Source: Tetrahymena elliotti 4EA (lineage: Eukaryota > Ciliophora > Oligohymenophorea > Hymenostomatida > Tetrahymenidae). Taken from it: a stretch of 64,000 nucleotides of DNA. Location: contig JH720305.1 of NCBI GenBank assembly GCA_000231825.2, positions 1,439,557-1,503,556 on the forward strand, given 5' to 3'. Of this stretch, positions 24,024 to 35,183 are shown in pieces. Below the pieces are notes generated by a model. It worked only from the letters and a program-made list of their open reading frames with translations. It did no database searches and had not been told where the DNA came from. Made by a program: the position numbers and the translations under genes. Each line of letters opens with the position of its first letter. Position 1 is the first letter of the stretch.

Positions 24024-27000
24024 TCATTCCTGATGATCCTATTGCGATTCAGTTAAGTTGTTTTAATCGTATATGGGTTATTACATAGATCTTTCATGTG
24101 GAGTCTAATAAGATTCAATTTAGGGATTTTCTTTACCATGATTTTCAGAATTTGATTTTTAGATAGCTAAGCTTTCTAATTGATTATTTTAAGAGTTACT
24201 ATTTTAAACTGATTTAACTGAATTTTTTATATCAGATGATTCAGATAATCTAGGTTAAAAATTATTCACAATTTTTATGTCTCCAATTTAATTCTATTAC
24301 TAAGCTATTTCCTCATGCTAACTTTGAAGAATTATTTATGCTTACTCTTTTTCTTAAGTTTCTTATTAGATCTATTGTCTGTCCAAAATCTATTGCTAAT
24401 AGATGGGTTCTACAGATTTTGGTGTTAATATGTTGTTATTAGAGGGGGTATGAATTGAATCATTGTAATTGAAAGTGTTGTTATCATCAAGATAATCATC
24501 TTCTGTTTTACACCTTTATTCATATTGCTAAATAGAATTTTCGTTTAATGGCTCACTTTGTATTTCTTAGTTCTCATAAGAATATTCTGCCTAATTGTGT
24601 TGTTATTATGCTTCCACTTAATGGATTTGGTGCTCACTTTAATATTTATGTTCATCTTCTTAGTTATTTAGTTATTATTAAGCTGAGAAAGATAATTATT
24701 TTTGGTAATTTTTAATTTCAACAGATTCATTAGAATTAGAAATTTATTTTTATTCGTGATTTTGTTGATCATGGTTATACTATAATTATTATGTTGAGTT
24801 TTCTAAAAATTGATTTTATTCTTCAGGTGTGGATTTATTTTCTTACATTTAATATTATCTAATCAATTCTTGAATTTAATTCTGATTGAATTGAGCTAGT
24901 AACTGCTATTATTAATACTATTCATTATTTTAATTTCCTTGTTAGTTAATACTTTGTCTAAATGAAGCTTCTTAAATGAGTGTAATTTTATGCTACTCAT
25001 CTGTGAATATATTATGATTACTTCTATCACTGAAAAACTCCTATTCCTACTACTGCTATTACATGGAATTATAGTTATATTACTATTCACTCTATTATTG
25101 TTGCCTAGAACTATTTTATCTATCTTATGATCTTTAATCAAAAGATTGTGTGTTATAATTAGATTATGAGTGATCATCTTCATTAACTAGCTAAGATTAT
25201 CTTGTTATCTATTCAATCAAGTATTTAACTTAATGGTTAAGATATTCTATTTATTAATCTTTTAATTTGTTCTACTCATTCAGTCTTTCTATTTACTATT
25301 AAATTTATTCATTTTCTAAAGGATATTACTGTTGATTTTGATGAGAATGAAATTAGTATTGATTGATTTATTAAGAAGAATTTTATTGAATATAATTATC
25401 TTTCTATTTTGTTTAGTTTGTCATTAAATTCTTTTTATTATTTATTATTATTAAATTGCTATTAGATGGCTTTCCATTTTGCTTCTAAGTTTCTTTGACA
25501 GGCTTTTAGTTTTAAGCATTGTTATTTTAAATCACTTCTTGATGTTGACTAAACTAAAAATTTGTTCCTACATTTTTAGGAGTTTCATTATTTGATTTAG
25601 AACCTTTAACAATAAAAGGTCTATTGGAAGGAGATACTCTTTTTTATAAATGAGATGATTCAGGAGTTGGATCCTTAGGCACAGATTAATTTCTTGTAGG
25701 GGTAATAAATGATTCTTTATTGTGATTTTAGCCAAAAAATTATTAAGTTTTTCTTGAAGGAGATATTAGCATATTTCTATATTATTCTTAGGCTATTTTT
25801 TAGCTTTTTTGCAGCTACTAATAAAGCTAGCTTGATCCCTAATATTATTCATTGTTTAGCTTTTTCATAAACTTAGTAAGTGAGGTGATTTAAGTCTTAC
25901 TTTTACTATCTGAGTAAGGCTTATATTTCCCAATAAATTGTAGATTAGATTACTAGCCTTAGATATTATGATTAGAAGTACCTTACTGATTTCTGGCCCT
26001 CTCTCTGTGAACATTCCCTGAAGTATTTATACTATTAAAACAATCATTAGGAAGTGTCACAAATTAACCTGTCCCTAAACATGAAGGGATACTAGGAATT
26101 GTATTGAATTATTAACTAATAATAAAGAAAAATTAACTTGGTTTTCAACAAAATGTATCTTAATTCAAATTTTAGAAAAAATATTTCAAATCAAAGAAAC
26201 TTTTAAATTCTGTAAAAAATGTTGAGATTGATATTTTTATTGTTTAGTTTTAATAATACTGGAAATTCAATAAAAAACTATGTGAATCAATCAATAAAAA
26301 AATTTGATTTAAGTAAAAAAAATACTGCAATTGATTATTAGTCAACCTTATTATGTTTACTTTGCATAATATAGTGTAGTTCAATAAAAAACAAAATCAA
26401 TCAATCAGATAAAAAGATTTATTGAAGTAAAAAATATATTGTAATTGATTCTTACAAATATTTTTTATGTTTACTTTTAATAATAGAGTGCCAATAAAAA
26501 AATTAATCAGAATCAATCACTAAAAAATATTGATTGATTTTGATATATTTCTCTGGTATTTTGATAGAAAATAAAATTTTTTGATTGTTTTGATCATGTC
26601 AATTTGCATTCAAAAATGAATTTATTTTCTATACTAAAACTACAAATAATTCTATCAAAAATAGAAAAGCTATTATAAAGTAATTACTCTACTGGGCTGT
26701 CTGTCAACTGGCTTTTCAACTAGTTGATAGTGCTTGAATTTTAGCTAGAAGCACAGTTTCCAGCATTATCTTCGCTTCTACCCCCAAATAGAGGTGAAGC
26801 TTTTCTACTATCTTCTTAGTTGTTATTTGAAATAAGTTCTTAGTTTATGCTATCTAATATCTATCCTCCATGCAAAATTTTTTATATTTTATCTTGAGAG
26901 TAAGATTCATAAAGAACTTTTCTATTTTCTGTTTTTACAGGAGAAGGTTTAAGTTATTGCTTTTTAGCTAACTAATTTGGAGAAACTCCTCTATGCTTCA

Positions 27001-27778
27001 TTTAGTTTTATACTTAAGAATATATTTATAGAACTTTTTAATTATTTTTTTGAAGAGTTGATAGTAACTTTCTATCTATTGCCATGGGAGAAACGGAAGT
27101 ATATGCTCTCTAGTTCGATAAATACTCTTTATTTTTCTCTATTTCCCTGTAAAAAGACTCCAAGGTAATATCATGATTTTCCTAATTAGACTCTTCCTAT
27201 ATGTTAGAGTCTGAATCAATGTTATTTTATGCATTTCTTTTGTGAGTATAAATGTTTTATAAAATTTAAGGAGTATTTGAAGATTTAAAAGATTAAGAAT
27301 GTATCTTATTATTCGAATTAGTACTCATAGAGGCATTATTACTCTTACTGCGTGTATTAATCTCTTATTATATTTTTTAGTCTGATTTTGAGATATCTTG
27401 ATTTCCTCTTTTATTGTTATGATGGTGGTAATTGCTATTTTTTATTGGAGATTTGCTCTGTTAACTAGACTATCCTTTTGAATTTATCATTGATTATTAA
27501 TTCTAAATCTTGGCTTTATCAATGCTTTTAGATAATGTTTCTTGCATTTTTTCTTGTAATTCATATAAATCTTTTTATTTCTGTTAGATTTCTAACAAAT
27601 TAGCAGGTACGCTTTAATGTAATTCATATTACTCTTAAAATACTACTGTTGGCATAGATGTATTCTACTTTTTAATTTGCTAATAGCTAGGGGAAAAGCT
27701 TCTTATGTTCTTTTTTTCGTTCCTTAAAAAGTACTGTGGGCTATTGACATTTATTTATTTAGATATAATTGGGTTCAT
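24024..27778 (-). CDS. Large Q/N-rich coiled-coil protein, unknown function
   Basis: There are two exons on the minus strand, 27778-26688 and 26115-24024, joined by a 572-bp intron whose GT and TTATTAG borders give a perfect phase match. The product is 1060 residues, ending at TGA 24024-24026. The start is ATG 27776-27778 (MNPIISKQINVNSPQYF). The N-terminal exon has a helical segment (LLEIQQKQKDLYELQEKM) and Ser/Asn-rich stretches. Exon 2 begins near a conserved-looking SIPSCLGTGQFVTLPND. It then becomes extremely rich in Gln, mostly encoded by TAA and TAG, with a coiled-coil segment (IERLNEQNKLKDQQIEYL) and long Q and N tracts. Because of the reassigned code, standard translation shows only fragments. 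No catalytic domain is recognised. A prion-like or scaffold role is possible but is inference from composition only. Confidence 0.85.
26240..26560. repeat. Three imperfect tandem copies of a ~120-bp unit inside an intron
   Basis: Within the 572-bp intron of the Q/N-rich gene, a unit beginning about TTCAATAAAAAAC, then AATCAATCAATCA, GATTTATTGAAGTAAAAAA, and ending about ATGTTTACTTTT is repeated near 26270, 26380 and 26480. The copies differ by substitutions and small indels. The last copy also contains an inverted segment (TCAATCA against TGATTGA). It may be a remnant of intron growth by local duplication. Confidence 0.65.
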
Positions 27779-28853
27779 TTCTATTTATCTTAAAACTATG
27801 ATTTAATTAATGAAATAGATATTTATTTATTTATCACTTATTAGATTATGTTTACTACTACCAATAACAATCAAATTTTTAATTAATTAATAATAAATAT
27901 AATTATTTTTATTTAATATGCAAACTAATAATTGTATATGAAATGATCCAGCTAATAATTTAATTATTTTCTTTACATACTCTTATTCTATATTCTTCTA
28001 ATCATCTACTCATATGAAATTTATAATTCATAACCTTTCATAAATAGTAAACTGATTAAATAGAAAAACTAATAAATTTAAATTACTTTTTACATATCAT
28101 TGGTAAATTATATTTTCATTTTTCATATCTTTTAAATTTGAGTCAATCAAAAATAAATATTTTTTTTAACGTAATTTCATCTAAAAAGTAAATTTAATAC
28201 AAAATTTTCAAACAAAAACTAAAAGCAAAAGAATAAACTCAGTGTGTAAAACTTTATTAAAAACAAAATTCAACAATTTCCAAATAATTTTACTTGAAAT
28301 ATTATGTTTGAAAAAATTTTTTTGAAAAAACTAACTTCAAAATAACTTTAAATTATTATTTCTAGAAAAACATATTTAATATTTACTTAAAATTTAATAA
28401 AATATGATTCAGATTAAGTAATAGTTAATCAAAGATTTACTCCTTATTCACTTTTAGTGAAGCTAATTAAATATTTAAAGTTGAAATCTAAAAAATTGTA
28501 GCATTTAAAGCATATTATTGTTTATTTATCTTAATTATTTATTTTTTTATTCAAACCTAGAAAAAAATCTAAATTATTTTTATAAAAAATAAATCTGGAA
28601 TATATTTTGATAAAATTAAATGAGTAGTTAATAACAAAAATAAAATCAAAATATTTCAAATTAAATTAATAAAAAGCTAATTTTTTTTTTGCTTAGAAAT
28701 ATTTATTCTCTCAACAATATAATAAATTTTACAATAATTTAAAAATAAACTTAAAACTTTCACTTAATAAATTTTATAAAATTTAAAAAAATAATTCTGA
28801 AATTAGAATCTTATAATTTAAAATATATAAAGCAATAAAATATAGAAAATTAG
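27779..28853. other. Intergenic, AT-rich
   Basis: 1.1 kb between two minus-strand genes: it holds the promoter side of the Q/N-rich gene and the 3' side of the stress-protein gene. No coding signal or repeat beyond simple AT tracts. Confidence 0.6.
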
Positions 28854-30112
28854 TCATGTGATAATAATAGGATTAGCAATAATTTTGCTTAAAATTTGTT
28901 CCGCACTTCTACCAAAGAATGCTTTCTTTTCGCTTTCTGCTCTATAACCATTATTACCTATCTGTTAAAATAATTAAGTTACTTTAGTTATTTTTTAAGC
29001 ATGTATTGATTGATTACCAAAACAAATTAGACATCGACTTCTTCATTTAAATTAACATAATTGATAATAGCTTCTCCTGAGTCATAGTTAGGTTTTAAAG
29101 ATACATATTCCCAGTTTTTCTATATTTTAAGATAAGGTCTTAAATTAATAATATTTATTTTAGTTTCATTACAAAATTAATATTAGCCATCTCATTTTAT
29201 ACCAATGAGTTAATTTCATCTATTTGTTTTATTCTATCAGGGGAAGGAGCAAAACAAGCAATAAGCTTATCGTTAGGGTTGCTGGCAATAGAAGCTGCTA
29301 TGTGAAGACATCTTAAGGATTTCTTTGAACCATCAATACCAACTAAAAATGTGAATCCACCAGTGGTTTAATTTTTCCTTAAGAATAATTCCTTTATCTA
29401 GTTATTAAATAAAATTGATTTTAAGTTATTTTTCAAATTTGAAATTTTATAAATCATAAAATCATGATTAAGATATTACAATAACTAAAGGAATCATCTA
29501 ATTGAAGGCTACTCCTCTTACAGTTTAGGAAAGTACAGTTGGATCGCTTTTATTTTAATTTTATAAAGTAGACATTAAAAGAGTTCCTAGTATTTTTAAA
29601 ATATTTACTTTTTGGGGCCTTTTCTTCCAGTATAACCCATGAATAGGAAATTTCCTTTAACTTAAGCACAAATATCAAGAATTTAATCTCTTGAATGCTC
29701 ATATTTTTGATTTTTCTCCTAGAAAATCAAATTATATCTATTAGTGGGTAACTTTTATAAAAAGATATTCTTATTTAAACAGGTTTAAATAATAAAAAAT
29801 TTTACTCTGGATATCAATTCTGTTTTGTATTCTTATTCTATATTTTCTAAGCAGTAGTGCTGAGGTAAGTATGTCTTTTCTTTGTTTGAAACATGGATGA
29901 TATGGATCATTCGAAACAAATTTCCTTAGAACACTTCTAATGCTTGCTATATTAAAATTATGAAAATTTTAGCATTACAAAATTGCTTTGACGAACTAAA
30001 TTGAAAGCTTAAAATGAAGTAGTATATATAGTACATTAAAAGCTTTCTTTGATTGCTCTGAACCATCAGTGGCAACCATTAAATTGTCAAAGGTGTAGCT
30101 ATCTGAGTTCAT
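28854..30112 (-). CDS. Universal stress protein with two USP domains
   Basis: There are seven short exons on the minus strand. The start is ATG 30110-30112 (MNSDSYTFDNLMVATDGSE) and the stop is TGA 28854-28856. Exon 1 (30112-30035, 26 codons) and exon 2 (29946-29806, 47 codons) join in phase. Domain 1 runs through LMVATDGSEQSKKAFN, RMIHIIHVSNKEKTY, FLFMGYTGRKGP, DPTVLSQTV and IPLVII. Domain 2 runs through FLVGIDGSKKSLRCLHIA, KLIACFAPSPD, VDVQFVLIGNNGYR, FFGRSAEQILSKI and NPIIIT. These are the nucleotide-binding alpha/beta fold elements of the USP family, including the G-x2-G region before the GRS motif in each domain. USPs of this type bind ATP or act as dimers; two fused domains would form an internal dimer. 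The stress or signal sensed cannot be told from sequence. Introns are 40-115 bp. Confidence 0.88.
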
Positions 30113-30770
30113 TTAATAATTGAAATTGAAAGAATAAAAAATTAGTTTTTCTAAATAATTTTTATTTATTTTTTAATATTTTTAATAAATTTTTTATAGT
30201 GAATCTAATTATTTTTTTTGTTTTTTTTTACTGAAACTTGAATAACCAAAATTCTTTATTTAGGCACAAATTAATAGATTGATAGATAAAAATATCACTT
30301 TCTATTTTTAAATTTTAATCAGTAAATTAGTGATTATAAATGAATATTTTTAGTATCAATTTAGTAAATAATTTGCAGATTTTTTATTTATTCAAAAGAT
30401 TATAGGTTCTATTTAGGTAGCTATAGAACGAACTAGATAAAAATAGATCCATCAATCAATTTCAAAGCTGAAAATTTTATTCCGCATTAAATGGTAATAT
30501 CTAAATAATTGTGATGATTTTTACTTTTGCAAAATAAAAAATTATTGAGTTTGGCCAAAAAATGAACTGAAAAATATTAATATAAGTAAAGCTCAGTTTA
30601 TATTCAATTGAGCTTGAACATAAATAAGAAAATTAACAATTTTTCAAGCTTTTCCATTTTTTATAAAAAATAAACTCATTGAAAATACTATAAAAAGGTG
30701 TAATTTTATTAACAAATACTTAATAATATTCTATGTACAAAACTTAATTAATATTTATTTTTTTATATTT
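30113..30770. other. Intergenic
   Basis: AT-rich sequence between two minus-strand genes; no feature seen. Confidence 0.6.
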
Positions 30771-31616
30771 TCATTCTAATAAAGGTCTAAGTCTTTTTAC
30801 ATCATCAAATCCTTTTTTGTCTTTTACGTTGTTGTTTATCTCTGCAAATTTTGTAATACTTTTTAGAGTAAAATAAGTATTTTAATAAACTCAATATAAA
30901 TAATTACGTATTTTTGAATAGATTTTGAATAACTTTTTCTAATTCTACAATTTTTTCTCTTTGAATATCTGTGGCTGATGAACTACTTTATAATTCATAA
31001 AAATAATTGAATTCTGCGACATATCCATTATTTCCGGATTCTGACATTTTATCTATGGCTCTGTATTCATATACTAAAACATTTAATCCAAAGTGTGGTA
31101 AGAAAACTCTCTATCCTTGTGAAATTTAAATTTTAGATGTCTACCTAATAAGAATTGGTGAATATAATTAGTTTTATAAATACTACAATGTATATAGATT
31201 ACACATAATCAAGTCCTAGTAATAAGGGAGAAGGATCATCAAGAGACTTTATCAAATTATATGAATATTCAAAATAATTTCCAAATTCTTTTAACAAAAT
31301 TTATTCTATTTCGCTTAAATTTTTAGTAAAATAAGTAAATTATAGATCAACTAAATAGCTTTTGTGAAATATTTATTTACTATGGCTAGTTTTAATCTGG
31401 ATAACTTGTAACTCTTATACCGTTATTATAAATGTTCAGAGAATCTTCATTTTTTTTAAATAATTCCTCTGTCAATTTTACTTGCTCAAACTTACAATCA
31501 AACTACTATTCAAAATCTTCAATAAATTATTTTAAATTCTATGCTCCCTCAATTAATCCAAAACGCATCCTTTTATACTTCTTATCAGAAGTGTTTGGCC
31601 TAGATTGAAATTACAT
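30771..31616 (-). CDS. Small unknown protein, four exons
   Basis: Minus-strand coding blocks lie at about 31616-31395, 31320-31205, 31125-30920 and 30865-30771, separated by short AT-rich introns with GT/AG borders. The first block starts MQFQSRPNTSDKKYKRM (ATG 31614-31616) and includes QFIEDFEQQFDCKFEQVK. Later blocks read EIEQILLKEFGNYFEYS, VFLPHFGLNVLVYEYRAID, DIQREKIVELEKVIQNLF and KGFDDVKRLRPLLE, ending at TGA 30771-30773. It would be roughly 200 residues, soluble, with some helical segments. I do not recognise the family. Exon borders are approximate, apart from start and stop. Confidence 0.65.
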
Positions 31617-32619
31617 TTTACTTGATTTTATCTTCTATAAATACTATTTTATAAATGATGTAAAGGATAGATACAAATAAGAATTTTTAATATTTTTGCT
31701 TTTAATTGATATGAATTAATAATTTATTTTCTTAGTAAGTGTCTAATAATAGCGCCAAAAGTAATCTAATAACTTTATATTATAATTTCTTATTTTATTA
31801 GTTGTTTTATTGTTTGCTAGCTAGCTTAAATTCAAAAAAATAAAAAGAAAGAAATTCTATCTAATATTTTAAAATATCTTTGTTTATTCATCAATTCATT
31901 TACATCTTTTAATAAAATTCATAAAATCTTTAAAAAATTGATAAATCAAATTATCTGTTAAGTCAGTGCCTCTTAAAATATTTTAAATTTATTATTTATT
32001 CTGAAAATCAATGTAAAAAATGTGAAATGATTACAATTAAATAATTAAATTTTAAGTCAATAAACATTTTCTATTTTTTTCGAGAAAATTCAATAACTAC
32101 CAACGAATATTCTTTAAGACTCTTTAAATAAATAAATGCTTCTATTCTATTTGTTGTTTAATAGATAATTTACAAAAAGGTTTTAATTACTGTAGAGGAA
32201 TCCAAAAACTTCAAAAAACATGAAAAAGCTTAACAAAAAGATAAATATATTTTAAATAAGAATTAATATCTTAAATTTTCTTATTTCATTTCAGTCAATC
32301 AAAATAACTATGTAGATTATACTATTCATAGCTGCATCTATCACATCATTTGATTTTAAAACCATAAGGATTTTGTTAAACTCCATTTTTGAACTCTTGA
32401 ATCTTAACATTCATTATTAGTCTAGTTTATATGAGTAATTAGATCATAATAATTTCTTTTATTTTAAAAGTTTTGATTGTTTTATGGGTGTATGTATGAA
32501 TTTAGTTATTTGTTTATAAAATTATTTCAAGAGATTAAGTTTAGAGCCATGCATTATTTATATTTGTTTGAAAGGTAATATTATTGTAAGTTGGTGTTTG
32601 TTAAATATCTATATCTCAA
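31617..32619. other. Intergenic, AT-rich
   Basis: 1 kb between two minus-strand genes, with no convincing open frame, repeat or structured RNA. Confidence 0.6.
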
Positions 32620-33342
32620 TCAGTCAGTAGTTTGCTTGGATTTGTAATCTTCAACAGCCTTCTTGATAGCATCTTCAGCTAACATAGAGCAATGCAATTT
32701 AACTGGAGGTAACTTCAAGTAAGAAGCAATATCTATTTAATTTATAGAATAAAATTTTAATTTAAAGGTTAATTTTTCTAAAATATTATTGGAATTTGTC
32801 AAATTTAGCTAAATCATTCTAAAATTCTTAAACTCCACTCAATTTTCAAATATTCAATAGGCATTTTTCTTTCTAAAAACCAAAATAGGTACCTGAATTT
32901 TTAATCTAAGCGGCTTCATCTAGATTCATTCCATGAAGTATTTCAGTAGCGTATGAGCTGCTCGCAATAGCAGAGCCACAACCAAAAGTCTAATTATTTA
33001 AAAGAATAAATATTAATATTTGATATATGCATTACATTCTAATTTTAATTTTAATTAGAAATAATATAATTTTTAATATGATCCTAAATATACTTTGAAA
33101 ACAGCCTTTTAAATTGTCTTTCCGTCTTCGTCAACTTCAATTTAGAGCTTCATAACATCACCGCAAGCAGGGGCTCCTACTAAACCAGTTCCAACATTTT
33201 TAGCTTTAGTATTTAATGAGCCAACATTTCTGGGCTTTTCAAAATGGTCAATTACTTTTTCATGATAGTTTCTTTAGATAACAGAAACAAGTTATACATT
33301 TGAAATAACCTTTTAAATATTCTTTGTTAATGATTGAATCAT
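32620..33342 (-). CDS. iscU: Iron-sulfur cluster assembly scaffold IscU (mitochondrial)
   Basis: Three exons, 33342-33094, 32989-32893 and 32732-32620, join in phase to give 152 residues. IscU/ISCU is the scaffold on which the cysteine desulfurase complex builds [2Fe-2S] clusters in the mitochondrial matrix before transfer to apoproteins. The protein has a basic, hydroxylated N-terminus (MIQSLTKNIQKVISNVQ) typical of a mitochondrial presequence. Then come YHEKVIDHFEKPRNVGS and the three conserved cluster-ligand Cys regions APACGDVMK, TFGCGSAIASS and LHCSMLAEDAIK. The LPPVK motif recognised by the Hsp70 chaperone is intact, just before the third Cys. Length matches the family. Introns are 104 and 160 bp. 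The start is the only ATG that gives a presequence of normal length. The assignment is firm. Confidence 0.97.
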
Positions 33343-35183
33343 GTTTCCTAATAAAATATTATTGCTTTGTTTTGTATTTATAATACTTATTTTACTTTAA
33401 TTTCTTAAATTTTTGCAGTTTTTATTATATATTAAGAATTATATTTTCTTATTTAATTCTTTTTAATTAAATGTTTGAGGATTATATGCATGTGTCTCAT
33501 TCAATCAGAACATGATCAAAGTAAATAAGTGAATTTACACAAATTCAATAAATTAGAAACTTTTTTCACCTAAGTTAATAGCAAAATAAATGTAAATTTT
33601 TATCGATTCATAATTACAAGAGTAGAAAGTTCCTTTTGGTGAATATCATCAAGAATCTTATTATCTTAATTAAAAAATTATGAAATTTCTTGTTTTTTTC
33701 CTATTAAAATTACCTCTGTTTTTCAAAACTCTCTATTATATATAATTATAATCTATTTATTGAATTCCTAAATAATCAAATTATTAATTGAATAAATTGT
33801 TAGTTTTATACGTCATTTTCTCAACTCCTTTTAATATATTTCTGAATTTAGTTTTATGATGATGCATTAGCTTTTTAATCGAAATAATCTAGAAATTTTT
33901 TAAATTTAAATATTACTCACACTGTCTTCTTACAGCTACTTAAGTAACTTAGTATTTATTTGCTTTATTAGAAATATAATAATTGTTATTAGAAAGAATA
34001 AGTAAATAAATTTATTAAAAAACTTATTAAAAAGTAAGTATAAAAATTTACAAACTAATATTCATAAAAAATATAAACAAAGTAAAATCATCCATCTTAC
34101 ACTAAAAATTATAATAGACTAATATTAATTGAAAGATTAAGAAAAAGAAAGCAATTATTCTTTAGAAAATATCATTTAATTTATCTTTTTAAAACTATCA
34201 AATATTTCTTACTAAAAAGAAAAAAAAAATTCATTCTAACATAAAAAAACTGAAATTATTTCTAAAAAAAATTTAATAAAGTTGTGAAAATAGCCTCCTT
34301 AATCAAAATAAATAAGTAAAAAACCAAATATTATCAAATAAAAATTATCATTTTTTCTGTGAAATTTATAATCTTTCTTTAGAAACATCAATATAAAAAC
34401 ACACTAATTTAATTTGAAGATAAATTAAAATTGAATAGATGTTCATTACAACTAAAATCAAAAAATTTCAAATAGAAAGAGTAGGACTAAAAGCCTAAAT
34501 TCTTTCTAGAATGTGTTATTATTTTTACTTTGTTACATTCCTTCAATATTAATTAAAAATTTTATTGAGATCGCTTTAAAAATTAATTCAAAACATGAAG
34601 GTGATATCTTTATTTAAATTAATTCAATATTTAAATACTTAAAAATATGTCATAAATTGAATAAATATGACTTAATGCTATTTAAATCCTTTGAAAAAAT
34701 AAAATATAATATTTATATCACTTTTATTCTAAAAATAGGACTGAATTGTATGATTTTAAATTTTTACATTGTGCTTTCTTTTTTACACTCAATAAATTTA
34801 TATATCAATCATTTTAAAGGTATATTTTTATTCCAAATGATAAAATATTTACATTAAGTGAAATTATTTTAAAAATAACTTTTTACTTTTGAAAGATGTT
34901 AACAATAATAATTAATTTAAAAAAAATAATTTTGAATAGAAACTATTGAACAAAGATCAAATAGAAATACTAAGTTTTTTTTACTTTAGAAAATTGTTTT
35001 GAAAACTTTTTTCGGTAATAAGGTATTCATTAAAATATGTAATTAATTTTTGATTATTATAAATATTAAGATTTTTATTTTATTGAAGTATTAAGATTAA
35101 GTATGGGAATAAGGTTATTTGCTTTTGTTAATTTTATAAATTGACTGTTTTTATTTTATTTAAATTTTTTTGAAATATTTTAA
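33343..35183. other. Long intergenic region, AT-rich
   Basis: 1.8 kb with no convincing gene. A 66-codon plus-strand frame at 34657-34857 is hydrophobic, AT-driven and lacks support, so it is not called. Confidence 0.6.

Noticed and set aside
34657..34857. 66-codon hydrophobic plus-strand frame
   Set aside because: AT-driven hydrophobic composition, no homologous neighbour and no splice partners; expected by chance when only TGA is a stop.
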